Source: Lactifluus volemus (lineage: Eukaryota > Basidiomycota > Agaricomycetes > Russulales > Russulaceae). Taken from it: a DNA stretch of 39,934 bases. The notes under the pieces were generated by a model. It was not told the origin of the DNA. It did no database searches and worked only from the letters and a program-made list of their open reading frames with translations. How positions within the stretch are numbered: position 1 is the first letter of the stretch; each line of letters begins with the position of its first letter. Of the stretch, positions 1 through 9,649 are shown one piece after another. The stretch spans positions 1 through 39,934 of the forward strand of contig WTXI01000320.1 of the NCBI GenBank assembly GCA_022376515.1, given 5' to 3'. The position numbers were made by a program, and so were the translations under genes.

Positions 1-550
1 GCGAAAAGTTTCGGGATCTAGCGTTTTATGAGAGCGGTGCGGTGCAAGTGCCCAGAAATGAGGACACCTAAGCTTGTAGTTGATGTCCTAGCATTCAGAA
101 GACTCCTTGTTTCATACAATGCGTGTCCCGGTGTGAGACCCTGAGGGATGTCACTCCATGTCACCAATCACCACAGATGTGATTATTATCCCGCGTCAGT
201 TCGTGCCAGCGCTCCAAGGGCGGTAGGAAAGGAGTCAATGGGTGGACTTAAGGCAGCAGAATTTCCATCCCCAGGAGTTGGATCAATCTGTACCTGTATC
301 GTGCCTAGGTTTTTCTAGGCGCCATTGACAGGCCCGTTACAGTACAGTAAAGCCGATGTACTATTGTCAATGAACCCAAGTTAGTCAACTATTTTCCTGG
401 CCCCTGGGGAATGTTGTTCCGGCACACGCCTACCCTTGAGTAAGCGTCCGCGGAATGAAAGCTAGGTGCCTTTCGTTCTGATAAACCGATCCTGAGGTTG
501 GTGTACGGACGATCCCAGGCGGTACGCGCCGGGTTTCCAAGTTATCTCAT
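1..550. other. No gene recognised
   Basis: I see no convincing coding exon here on either strand. Frames are short and broken, and there is no splice-consistent chain. It is probably intergenic or decayed sequence at the edge of the window. Confidence 0.5.
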
Positions 551-691
551 CCCATACTCAGTGTACACATCCACTCCCTGGTCGCGAGCGAGTTTCCTGG
601 CCCATTCGAGTCCATCACACTTTACGAGAACCTGACTTCAAGTTGAGACGACGACGACGCGCGTGGGGCTTCCATCTAGGGGAAAGTTGGG
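551..691 (-). pseudogene. Alpha/beta-hydrolase-like relic (degenerate)
   Basis: On the minus strand a frame reads a hydrophobic strand (PTRVVVVS), an in-frame stop, then VLVKCDGLEWARKLARDQGV followed by DVYTEYG. This resembles the strand plus helix near the C-terminus of fold-3 alpha/beta-hydrolases (esterase/lipase family), where a VL..D.GL.YA..L...GV..E.Y pattern precedes the catalytic histidine. The stop and the lack of flanking exons mark it as a relic. The family call rests on one short block and could be chance. Confidence 0.28.
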
Positions 692-756
692 CCTTCAAAA
701 GTTCCAAAAGGAAAGAAATGATTAGAAATCCATGCCAGGGATGTGACTGAAACTGT

Positions 757-945
757 TCAAAAGCCTACCCTTTTGGTATACCCCTGAACTGGAAAATCCA
801 CGTCAGATGTCAGCCGACTGGAGCCAAGCACGGTACAGGCCGCCCCTCCGATAATAGCATAGCAGTTGCCAGTCATTGCGTGGGCAACAGCCACTGTGGA
901 TAGATAGGTCTGCAGAGGGGACGGGAGTCCCTCACTAGGCACCAT
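757..945 (-). pseudogene. N-terminal fragment of a nucleotidyltransferase-fold protein
   Basis: The 62-codon frame starts at a true ATG and contains AIIGGAACTVLGSSRLTSDVDF. This is the signature of the DNA polymerase beta-like nucleotidyltransferase fold: a GG pair, a short helix, then a D-h-D metal-binding pair. In fungal relatives this N-terminus is followed by more than 200 residues; here it runs into a stop after about 15 more residues. A possible donor lies after VQ (CAGG then GTATAC), but the downstream frame also closes. Best read as a truncated gene. It lies head-to-head with the ORF at 1120, with 174 bp between the start codons. Confidence 0.45.
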
Positions 946-1119
946 CGTAGAGCTAAAAAATTGTTGGGAGCGCAGCCTCGCAAGGCCTAAGTCGACTCGA
1001 CGTGCGGTGACACGTTATGTGACGCGTGACTGCTGTATTGACGTTTGTGATGTGACGTCACTATCATCGCACGTACCTTGCTTGCGTTCACACTTCCAAG
1101 TTACCCTGATCCCCAAATT

Positions 1120-1899
1120 ATGTCCGCTCTTCCGAGGTACGGGCCTTGCTTACTCTTGCAAGAGGAAGGAATCCCGTGCGTGGTTTGGTTCGAGGATGCC
1201 ATAGGTCACTATGGCGTTCCTACCGTCGTCTTCGACCTGTACCTTCTCGTCTCCGACATTGACGCGACTGCCGAGGTGCTTCTCAATCGAGGGTGGACTT
1301 ACGCTAAAGAGCAATCTCCCGACTATCACTTTTTACGCAGCCATCCAGACTTCCGACGCTGCCGCTTGAACCCACCGGGCCACGACGACACGCCAATGCA
1401 AAGTCCATGGCCACCACTACCACCGAGCAAAGATCCACCCGGACCAACGACTACTACTCTCCTTCCAGCCTCTGACTGGAAATTCCCTTCAGAGAAGCTC
1501 CTACTATCCTTTACCCAAGGCTTCATTCCCTCACTGCCCGACTTAACCGATGGTCTAATCGAGAGCCTCTTGGATGCGTCGGGCTTTGAAGATCATCTCT
1601 CTGTCCACCTCGCCTATTTGTATGGTAATGTCCCGGCACTCAAGGAGAGGTCCTTTGCCTCTGAATTAAAGCACGAAAATCGCCAGTTCCATCACGACGT
1701 CATATCAGGGTTCGAGACAGGGACGCGGAGATTTCTGACTCACGAGCGTCAGGTCAGGGAGGAGCTGCGCAATGGGAAACGCCAACTGCAGGAATGCTCT
1801 GTTGCTCGAGTCCCGGAGAACGAGCCGTTTTTCTTCGGGTATTTGCCACCCGCGTTGCAGAAGTTATTAGCAGACAGTTGTGATAAAACCAACTATTGA
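1120..1899 (+). CDS. Uncharacterised basidiomycete protein, possibly nucleotidyltransferase-like
   Basis: An intact intron-less frame of 259 codons when begun at the ATG at 1120. An in-frame upstream codon at 1078 is a TTG and was not used. The N-terminal part (GIPCVVWFEDAIGHYGVPTVVFDLYLLV, described here in pieces: residues about 14-45) looks like a beta-strand/helix pair of the kind seen in fungal proteins related to nucleotidyltransferases. The middle (residues about 95-130) is proline-rich. The C-terminal third is charged and probably helical. No catalytic set can be assigned. Coding-like codon use and 260 open codons support a real gene. The proximity of a nucleotidyltransferase fragment at 757-945 in divergent orientation hints at a shared family, which is inference. 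Confidence 0.6.
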   Translation: MSALPRYGPCLLLQEEGIPCVVWFEDAIGHYGVPTVVFDLYLLVSDIDATAEVLLNRGWTYAKEQSPDYHFLRSHPDFRRCRLNPPGHDDTPMQSPWPPLPPSKDPPGPTTTTLLPASDWKFPSEKLLLSFTQGFIPSLPDLTDGLIESLLDASGFEDHLSVHLAYLYGNVPALKERSFASELKHENRQFHHDVISGFETGTRRFLTHERQVREELRNGKRQLQECSVARVPENEPFFFGYLPPALQKLLADSCDKTNY

Positions 1900-2900
1900 T
1901 CTGCATCTAGCTTTTACAAGAATTTGGCCTTGACTTCCGGTTCATTCTCTACACTCTTTTCGTCTCAAATCTACAGGAGCACATTCCTCTTCCAGTCCTC
2001 ATTGGCAAAGGCCTCGGAATGTCCTTCTGGGGCTGCTCCCTCTGCACACATTACACCACTAGCAACCATAGAACCAACACTCAAATCTGCACCCGGATCA
2101 CCCGTTAATCGAACATCCCACACACCTCTTGCGCCATGGGTGGAGCACATCCGCACCAATGCCATCGGCGTATCCTCAGGCTCCAGACCTTCCACCACGC
2201 ATGCAGCGCAATGCGACCGCACCTGCCTCCCCCTCTTTCGCGCACCGGACGCTCGCCGTTCCCACTGTAAGGTCAGCCACGCGGCTGGCCTCGAAACCTC
2301 GACTCCTGGTTCTAAGCTCTCTACACCTCGTTCTCGCCGTTCTGATCTCGATAGAAAGGGGCCACGATCGCCCTCGGCCATAGACCCGTTCTTTGCGGCC
2401 TCGCGCTGCAAGGCAGTTCCTCTGCTTTTCTCTTTATTCTCTTTCATGCCCCGTGTCTCCCTGTCTCGCGTTTCGTGCTAGTGTGTCCCGCGTCTCCCAT
2501 TGTTTGCTCAGTTTGGCATCTTTTCTCTTTCGTGCTTAGTTTTCCTTCCTATTGTCTCGGGCTGCGTGCTGTGCCTCGCGCCACGCCCACGTTCTAGGCT
2601 GACGGCCTATTGACCTCTTGAAGAGACCGCGAACATCCCGTGAAGTATTCTGAGGGTGCGCGACCTTGAGGGTTGTATTCTTGCTTCCCCTTCCTTTCAT
2701 GACTTGGTTTCCCTCCCCCTTTTCTCCCTCTATCTTAGAGAGCCTGGACCCTGCGCTACCCCTTTCATACACATCTTGGTTCTACTTACTATCATGACCG
2801 TCCTCTCTGCCCCTGTTTACTTTGCTACATTACCTGCCTTTCCGACATCGACATGTTTCCGTTTTAACTACCGGCTCAGATGCATCAGTAAACCTAATCA
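1900..2900. other. Pyrimidine-rich non-coding stretch
   Basis: The plus strand is rich in C and T, which keeps several long frames open on both strands (for example 1924-2481). None has a splice-consistent extension, a recognisable domain or a convincing ATG context. I treat it as intergenic. Confidence 0.45.
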
Positions 2901-2912
2901 AACCTTTTTTGG

Positions 2913-2954
2913 GCTTGCTCAAGCTTGCTCAAGATTGAGCAAGCTTGAGCAAGC
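2913..2954. repeat. Perfect 42-bp palindrome (20-bp arms, 2-bp centre)
   Basis: The left arm 2913-2932 is the exact reverse complement of the right arm 2935-2954, with GA between. Each arm is built from the unit GCTTGCTCAA / TTGAGCAAGC repeated twice, so it is both palindromic and internally repetitive. It sits at the left edge of an AT-rich block (about 2890-3210) unlike its GC-richer surroundings, and may be the end of a small non-autonomous mobile element. Confidence 0.9.
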
Positions 2955-3554
2955 TTGAAAGGACACAAAATAGCAAAAGTTCAAAAGGAACCTACTAGAA
3001 TTACCCCAAAAGTTGTTTCTGCGGTATTTTCAAAAGTAAAAAAAGGTGAAAATACAGTGATTTTACAGGCATTCTGTGGTATAAATAAAGTCAACTTTTT
3101 CACTTTTCCACTTTCCACTTGCAGAAGTGAAAAAGTGAGAAAGTTTTTGCACCGTTTACTGATGAGCCAGTATTGCTCTGTGCCAAACTTGGCAACTAGA
3201 CGTGACTAGGTGACCTAGCCTAGTAACGCCCGTCACAAATCATTTTGCTGATGGACTCTAGCCAGAGAGTAAGACCAGAGCCCGAACCGTACAATCTGCA
3301 TAGGCCGAGACAATATGTTGCCCATCTGGCTGCTACTGCTGGTTCTCATACCGCCAAACCCATCCCGTTCCATTCCAATAGCGATACTGCCGCTCACAGA
3401 TCTAATCTTTCGGGGCGCCGGCTGAATCCTTGTTCGGCACCGAGGCAGCATCAAGGGACGCAACTCGCTCCCGAGTCGGGTTACACGGATCACTCTAACC
3501 TAAATAAAAAGAGAGGCTGGCGAGGGAACACCCGCCAGCGCGACCCGCACAACG
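2955..3554. other. AT-rich intergenic block, then promoter region of the SnoaL-like gene
   Basis: Apart from the inverted repeat at 3093-3145, no gene is seen. The composition is AT-rich until about 3210. An A/T-rich string (about 3500-3511) lies some 50 nt before the ATG at 3555 and may act as its core promoter. Confidence 0.4.
3093..3145. repeat. Imperfect inverted repeat, 21-bp arms
   Basis: Arm 3093-3113 (AACTTTTTCACTTTTCCACTT) pairs with arm 3125-3145 with two mismatches across an 11-nt loop. It lies just downstream of a TATAAATA-like string (3080-3087), within the same AT-rich block as the 42-bp palindrome. It could be part of a MITE-like or LTR-derived element, but no target-site duplication could be fixed. 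Confidence 0.75.
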
Positions 3555-4114
3555 ATGTCACACACCAACCCCTCCCGGCAACTCAGCACCGTGTTGAAAT
3601 GGTTCGAGGAGATTACATCCTGGAATTTTGACGCTGTATCGTCGATGCTGGCGGATGACTACAAGCATACGACGCTTCCCGCATCCGCAGGCGAAGCGCC
3701 GAAAGATAAGGCTCAAGGCATAGCGCATGCCAAGGCCATCGCTAGTTTGCTAGGCCACGCCCCCTTGAAAGTACGTGGCAGACGCCAGTCAACATGCACT
3801 GATGGGCAGGTCATCTAACGTGCTCCTCCCCACAGTATGAAATCTGTCAGTTGAACGAAAGCCCAGGGAGCATTTGGGTTCATGTACGTCCATAGGGCTC
3901 TCGTCATGGGTTGTGCATGGGCTGACAATTCGGGTGCCGTTCCTCTCATGTGTAGGCGAGGCTCTACACCGACAACCTTGCGTTCAACAGCGAATCCATT
4001 TTCATGTTCACGCTCAGCTCCGGAGACAACATCCAGATCACTGCTATCCAAGATTACATCGATACCAAGATGGCCGCAGAACTCGCTGCCGCTGCCGCTT
4101 CTTCGAAACAGTGA
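3555..4114 (+). CDS. SnoaL-like / NTF2-fold protein
   Basis: Three exons (3555-3770, 3836-3883, 3956-4114) join in frame, both introns in phase 0 with GTACGT donors and CAG/TAG acceptors, to give 140 aa. The product starts SRQLSTVLKWFEEITSWNFD, the first helix typical of SnoaL-like polyketide-cyclase/NTF2-fold proteins, followed by a loop, a second helix and four probable beta strands (YEICQLNE, IWVHARLYT, SIFMFTLSS, NIQITAIQDYID). It ends with an alanine-rich tail (AAELAAAAASS). Length fits the family. The fold is a small cone-shaped pocket used for binding or isomerising small molecules; no substrate can be inferred and no biosynthetic cluster surrounds it. Confidence 0.85.
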
Positions 4115-4630
4115 TCGACTCACGAAGGGATCAGGGTGCGCGCGATAGATCAAACCAGGCCATTTTGTTGAGTGTCCGCTTGCCTGCTTATTGCATGACG
4201 CACGTGTGTGTGCAGCATCATGGTAGTTGATAAATGTACTTTATGTCACGTGAGTTACGTATAGACGATATGGCAAAATGTGTGTATGTACTGCTCGTCT
4301 GACAATTCATGCTCGATGTTTTTTTCGTGTCGCGGGACTCTTAGGTTCTCAGAAAGATAGTGACATAGATATCCAACGAACTTGATTATACAAACAGATG
4401 ACAATTCGAAGCAATTTCATTTCAGCATTAACGAGCACTTTACTAGATAGGTAAAGTAAGGGTGTAAGATTTTCTGATATGTAGGTGTAAGATACCTGGA
4501 GGCAGGAGATATAAGTACAGCCGGTGCCCCACTGGACTCCGGTGGAAGAATGCGACCGAATCGGTGTGTCCACCAAACGAGCCTACCCTCATCTCTCACG
4601 TCGTCTGGAGGGAAGAAATGAGATGCAGGA
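4115..4630. other. Intergenic, tail-to-tail between two genes
   Basis: This is the space between the 3' ends of the plus-strand SnoaL-like gene and the minus-strand gene at 4631-5150. Only short unsupported frames are present. It presumably holds the two 3' UTRs. Confidence 0.5.
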
Positions 4631-5150
4631 TCATGACATCCTTCTTCCTCTGAGACAATAGGTTGCCTGCGCGCCCCCTCTGGTTTGGCCTATCGATAAC
4701 CGCCGGTCCGTGAGGCGTCGTAGGCGCTCCATGACGTCCCGCGCGAGGAAGACTATGCCTTTGTCTGCCTCGTCCAACACGCTCTGCTCGTCGAGCCATT
4801 CGAGTATTCGGATGTCGGAAGGGTGAAGCACCGCAGGGTGGGAGTACCGGAAGATGGTAATGAATTCGTGGGCATAGATTTGGACTTCAACTGCGCTGAG
4901 CGCTGCGTGGCAGCTCTCTTGTGCAAACGAGGAGCATACTGAAGAAATGACGTGAAGAGAATGGGAACGACGCGTCAAAAAGTAGAAGAATGGGTCAGGG
5001 TGGGCACGACGACTCACCCTGCACAAGACAGACATCGCCATGCACTTGTGCAAGCGCGAATCTTTGCGGTGTCATGGTGAGCGTTAAAGATGGAGACAGA
5101 GGGGCAGATTTTGGGGAGGTGGACAATGGCGCTTGAACCACAGTAGCCAT
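4631..5150 (-). CDS. Hypothetical protein, two exons
   Basis: Exon 1 (5150-5018) starts at an ATG in good context (CCATGGC) and ends at GTGAGT. The intron is 79 nt (5017-4939) with a TTCAG acceptor, and exon 2 (4938-4631) joins in phase to give 146 aa. The N-terminus is Ser/Pro/Thr-rich. The C-terminal half (HEFITIFRYSHPAVLHPSDI, then a charged helix ending RDVMERLRRLTDRR) looks like a folded helical domain that I do not recognise. The in-frame upstream extension begins at GTG, so it was not used. A TATA-like site lies about 110 nt upstream. Confidence 0.6.
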
Positions 5151-5260
5151 GGGATCGGGCACTATGAAGGCCGAGGACAGGAACGAGTATTTTATGAAAA
5201 GGAAGAGGGGGGCTTGGAAGGGAAGGAACACTGGGAGTGGTGACTCGAAGGCAGTGGGGA

Positions 5261-5268
5261 CTTATATA
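5261..5268 (-). promoter_or_regulatory. TATA-like box upstream of the 4631-5150 gene
   Basis: The minus strand reads TATATAAG here, about 110 nt before the chosen ATG. This would place transcription start near 5235 and leave a leader of about 85 nt, which fits the choice of the ATG at 5150. Confidence 0.4.
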
Positions 5269-6232
5269 TGGTAACTTAAGTGATGGAACACTCGCCTGGG
5301 AGACGCACAGCAACCTATCATAGCGTTTTCCACGCAAATCGAAAACTGAACAAGTATTGGCGCCTAGACCACATCATAACCCAAAACGCGGCTCATGGCC
5401 CAGGCTCAGGGGGCCGAGATTTTACGTGCGAGGCGTGAATGTCGTGGGATCCGGAGGAGGGTGTACTACTCCATCGCCCGATGGGCCCCGAAACAAGGTC
5501 ATCCGGTCAATCGGTCCGAGTCACGCGGTCGCCGTCACCTGCAATTCACAGCAATCACTTTGCCACTAAGTCAAGAATGGTCTATGGCCGGCCTCCCAAG
5601 GGGTCATTTCACAAGGAAATAGTTGGGGGGATTACTATTGCTTTTCCTGAAAAAGGGAGGTGAAACTGACTGCGGTTGCCGCCACACGACCCGGATGCTC
5701 TTACAAACGTGAACACGCGCTAGCCTAATGATCAATAGAAATAGAAGCGAGATTTTCTCTCCAGATACTGGTCTGGCGATTACCGATTCTCACACCTGGC
5801 GCTGTTCTTTGTCACTTGGCATCAAACCAAAGCAGATACCAGTGGAACGCGTACTCGGCCGTCGTTAGTTGATACTGCTCACACAAGTAGTTGTGTGACG
5901 TGAAGAACGCCGCAACGGAAATTAGCCGATTAGAGGCTATGCACAGGGGATCTGCGCAGCAGGTCATGTGATCGAGCAGGGACACCAATGCCACCAATTG
6001 GCACGTTCGCATTTATCATCACGTAGCTCCGCCTAGGACACACGCCAAAGTTCTTTTGTCAATAGAACATAGAAGGTGCTACTATGCTGTGAACATGTGA
6101 ACCGTTGAGACGGCTAAGCACGACCATGATCAACTTAGAATGAGGTTAGGGTCAAACCGATTAGTCAGCCACGCGCATGGCCCATGGGTTGGCCACCGCA
6201 AGCCTTTTCTCTTGATATTGACTAAGTATACC
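5269..6232. other. Intergenic between divergent genes
   Basis: This 960-bp stretch lies between the minus-strand hypothetical gene and CRIPT. Frames such as 5357-5569 show no domain or splice chain. It should carry the promoters of both genes, but I can point to no clear elements apart from the TATA-like site at 5261. Confidence 0.45.
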
Positions 6233-6753
6233 ATGGTTTGCACCAAGTGCGAAAAGGTATGTTCAGCACTACCTCTCAACTCTACCCCTGTCCTAACTAA
6301 AGCGTAGAAACTCTCCAAAGTTGCTGCGCCTGATCCATTTCAATCGACTACAACTAGCATCAAGGATGGCTCTCGCAAAATCGGCGAGAACAAGCTAATT
6401 GGACGTCCTAAACCTCCAGGAGCAGCTCCAAGCTCTAGCAGAGGCGCTTCTGCCACAAGTTCAAAGAATCGTTATCGGGTATGTGTTTCAACACTGGCGA
6501 ACTCTCCGCCTCCTGTCAGCTGGTTCTGACTGACGTTCTTTGCGTCAGCCGTACGCTGGCAAATGTAAAGACTGCAAGCAGTCTGTAACGCAAAACCAAG
6601 CAAAGTTTTGCCATGGTTCGCTCTTTGTCTCCCCTTTGAGTGTTTTTTCAAACCAGTTTATTGCTTGTAGGCTGTGCGTTCAAGAAGGGAATCTGCTCTA
6701 TATGCGGGAAACAGATCCTGGACACCTCTGGGTACCAAATGGTAAACAAGTGA
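6233..6753 (+). CDS. CRIPT: CRIPT homologue (cysteine-rich PDZ-binding protein; minor spliceosome-associated)
   Basis: Four exons (6233-6256, 6308-6478, 6549-6615, 6671-6753) join in phase to give 114 aa, slightly longer than animal CRIPT (about 101). The protein opens MVCTKCEKKLSKVAAPDPF and carries four CxxC knuckles: CTKC near the start, CKDC in exon 3, a CHGC pair formed across the last junction, and CSIC before GKQILDTSGYQ. These match CRIPT's zinc-binding scaffold and C-terminal GK.ILDT block. The Ser/Ala/Pro-rich linker in exon 2 accounts for the extra length. CRIPT is a conserved protein first named from neurons and later linked to the minor (U12) spliceosome; the fungal role is inferred. 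Introns are 51-70 nt. Confidence 0.93.
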
Positions 6754-7354
6754 TCGATCGTCGCCATCCTTACGCTTCTGGATCGCTTCTTCATGGGGGA
6801 AGTCGCGTTGTATACTAGTACTGCGTGTATGTTTGGTCCTTTGCCTCAACTATGGCGCATTTACATATATATCCCTAGCTTGCGAACTGTGACTGGGCAG
6901 AGCCCACGCAAGAAGTCTAGCCGAGTTATTGTTATTGGGCACCAGTCCCAGGAGCATGATTTTCAAAGATTGCGGGAACGTTGTGCAAATACAGTGGTGT
7001 ATTTGGTGTCTTTTCTATCTTACTTTACACATCGAGGAGAGCGGTGATCGCGAACTGTAAAAAAACCCAGTTCTCGAACGAATTGGAAAAATTCAAATGC
7101 GAACTCCGTCATGGTCGATTGATATCCCGTCATGTCCGATGTAGAGCACTGCATGTGGCGGCCAGGTTTCTGAGTTTCGACTCGTGCTACACATAAAATG
7201 TATGGGTATAGTGTGCTGTGCTAACTCCGAGTCGGCGTTGGTGAGCCATAATTAAGGTCTGCGGCACCTGCGGCACCATGCCGCTTGTCATTATCAATCT
7301 CCTTCCACGGATCGTATGCATAACCCGTCTTTCCAGCACAGCAGGGATAGAACG

Positions 7355-7404
7355 CAGATCCTTGAAGCCACAGAGAGTCTATCTTCTGTGACTTCAAGGA
7401 CCTG
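7355..7404. repeat. Hairpin-forming inverted repeat, 20-bp arms
   Basis: Arm 7355-7374 pairs with arm 7385-7404 with two mismatches and a 10-nt loop (core TCCTTGAAG / CTTCAAGGA). A further outer pair, GCAGGGAT near 7341 and ATCCCTGC near 7439, could extend the fold. It may be a small MITE remnant or the source of a small hairpin RNA; nothing shows that it is transcribed. Confidence 0.7.
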
Positions 7405-8230
7405 CCTTTTATCTATTCTGTTTTGAAGGGGTCCTTGTCATCCCTGCCACATTCACTTTTTAACAAATTTAGCCCGTGCCCGCGCATATGGACTGCTGCG
7501 CTTTTAGAGTCAAAATGGTCCGAGTACAGCGAGTCCGCATCAATTGTCGTCTCTATGCGGACGCAGCGCGCACCTGTAGCTGCCCGTCCAGATACGTAGA
7601 CATAGTAGTGACACCATTCAGCATAGATTCAAAGCCATGGGCAGGCGCGGGATAGTAACTTAGGCGGTTGCAGAAGAGCCGTGGCATGAGCGGAAGTTAC
7701 CAAGTGATCGATTCGTAGGGGGAGCGTAGGAGGGGACGTTGCGCCGGTCGAGAGCGGTGTGTGTGAGCACAAGACTGAGGTCCCGTCCCGGGCCATCTGA
7801 CCTGATGCTCCCATCCGTAGACAAGACGTAGCTTGCGGACTAGAGGGGGATAGACGCTGTCGGAATTTCCCATAACCAAAACTTGTTGTTGCACTGGAGA
7901 ACACACAAGATGGTTGGAAATTGTTCAGCTGTTTGTCGAGTAGAAGGCAGATGCGTTTGACAGTCAGATCTGAACTGCATAATATCTGTCACGCCCGCTG
8001 ATGACAGGTGTTAGTAATCAACTTACATCATCGTTTTCCTTTCTTGGCCTTCGGATGAGCTTCTTACGGTCCTTCCGTCCTTTTTCGTGACGATAGCCTG
8101 CCTTTCCTGTTCGTTCCGCACAAAAAAAACATATGCGCTGGCCTTAACGAGTATGTTTTGTGACGTGTTACTGTCACTCTGGTATGTTTCTCCGCCATCG
8201 TCCCTGTATGTTTTTTCGATCGATATCATC

Positions 8231-8254
8231 GGCGTGACCCGTCAGGGTCACGCC
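8231..8254. repeat. Perfect 10-bp stem, 4-nt loop hairpin
   Basis: GGCGTGACCC and GGGTCACGCC flank GTCA. It is a GC-rich perfect stem in otherwise average sequence, with no obvious gene context. Confidence 0.7.
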
Positions 8255-8342
8255 GCAGCGCCTGCTCGACCCTACCCATCGCCAACCAAGAAAGTTGCTG
8301 GAAAGACCCGAAGAGTGCTTGTTGATGTCTAGGATGTAAGCA

Positions 8343-8685
8343 AGCAAACCTCTTCTCGGCATTGGGCGTCGCAATAAGGACATCTCACGGTTGTTCAATT
8401 CTTTCTCGAGTGGGGTGCAGATGGAATACCTGCGATGGGATTGGCCAGACTAGAGCGAGATGTCTTGAAGTTGCTCCGCTACTCGAGCGCGGTGCAGATA
8501 CGAATGCCCCGGGCAGAGGTGATTGAACTCCACTGCACCTAGCATCGTACGCAGGGCGTCTCGAAGAGGCGGAGTTCCTTCTTGATCATGGCTCAGACGA
8601 GAATGTCCAGACTGACGGTGATCCAGGTCAATTAGATCTAGCATCATGAGAGGGACATCATAACCGTAGCCTTGGTAGACTCTGC
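8343..8685 (+). pseudogene. Degenerate ankyrin-repeat tail of an NLR-like gene
   Basis: One plus-strand frame family reads HWASQ-stop-GHLTVVQFFLEWGADG, then after a frame change RCLEVAPLLERGADTNAPG, a stop, TPLHLASYAGRLEEAEFLLD, HGSDENVQTDGD, and DLAS-stop-EGHHNR. The order and wording closely match the last repeats of NLR-A (GCLEVAQLLLDHGADTNA, then TPLHLASYAGCLEVTELLLD, then DENAQ). At least three in-frame stops and one frameshift disable it. It lies about 1 kb upstream of NLR-A in the same orientation. No Goodbye or NACHT relic was found 5' of it. Confidence 0.85.
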
Positions 8686-9649
8686 TTCAGTTGCACGGGT
8701 GACATTTGGCTTCATGATCCTGTGTCCGATATAGGGGGATCCAACCATCGCTATTGCGAGCGGAAGGGTTTTTCCATACACCGTGGAGACAACCATGGTT
8801 AATGTATCATCGATTCATCATAGATAAGACGTGTTCATGGTGCCTTGTGGGAACTAGATGATTCTGTTTAGCAGTGGTGGCGGTCTTGAATTAAAATTTT
8901 TTTGCAACGTCACAACGTGACATGGCGAGTTTGGGACTCAGCTAATTGGTTGATCTCTTTCGAGCTGTGGACAGAAAACAGTAGAGTAATCGCCACCACA
9001 AATTCACACAGCGACGAAGACCCAGGCCAACTGGCTCCCTTACCATGAAGCCTGCATGAGGGTTTAGTACGGTCAGTAATAGACACCGCCCAACCATCAC
9101 ACTGACTTATACCTATCCATGATACCTTGAGCCCCCGAACCTCTCCCCCAAAGCCGCACAAACTTACAGCCCTACATCACTGGATGACCGTGACACCAAA
9201 CAACACGAAACCCCAAAGCCATACTCACTGCTCGAGCGGTAGTCTCAAGGAGCAGCTCGGCCCGGGCAGAAAGCAGAATTGCTGGCCGGGGTTTGGAGTT
9301 AACCCGGACATTTTCACAGAGCCATTAGGGTGAGAGGGTTCTGATCAAACTTGTGCTTGTACTGTTGTTCTGGAAATAAGCGGATAATAAATGCCTGTTG
9401 ATTGTGGTCGTTGTTTCGAACTAGGCCTATCGTGACGATAAAACAACACTCCTATTTTGAGGAGCTACAAATTCATTCGTCATTTCTCATCTCATTTCAG
9501 GTCGACAACATTTGCTGTTGGTATACGTCATAAATTTAACTGTCGTGCCTCTTATTTGGGCGGCTATCGATATCGATATCAGGATACTGCGGTTGTGCAA
9601 ATGCCACTGGAACCCCTACTACTGCAACCCGCCATCTGGTTTTCGCGAT
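8686..9649. other. Intergenic, upstream of NLR-A
   Basis: No gene recognised. A frame at 9512 runs into the NLR-A start but begins at TTG. Sequence similarity to the NLR-B leader begins only in the last 25 nt before the ATG (CAACCCRCCAT). Confidence 0.45.

Larger units (their letters stand above)
6754..8342. other. Gene-free stretch with hairpins
   Basis: About 1.6 kb without a supported gene. All frames are short and none extends across plausible introns. It holds two inverted repeats listed separately (7355-7404 and 8231-8254) and lies directly upstream of the dead ankyrin tail. Confidence 0.45.

Noticed and set aside
1924..2481. Overlapping 158-185 codon ORFs on both strands
   Set aside because: Open because of C/T bias. 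They lack good starts, domains or splice partners.
3815..4153. Minus-strand ORF overlapping the SnoaL-like gene
   Set aside because: Shadow of the plus-strand exons, which join in phase and carry a recognisable fold.
5151..5231. 27-residue hydrophobic extension that looked like a signal peptide for the 4631-5150 protein
   Set aside because: Its first codon is GTG, and the TATA-like site would put transcription start at or after it. The ATG at 5150 has better context.
9512..9649. N-terminal extension of NLR-A
   Set aside because: The extension begins at TTG and has no counterpart in NLR-B, which starts at the matching ATG.
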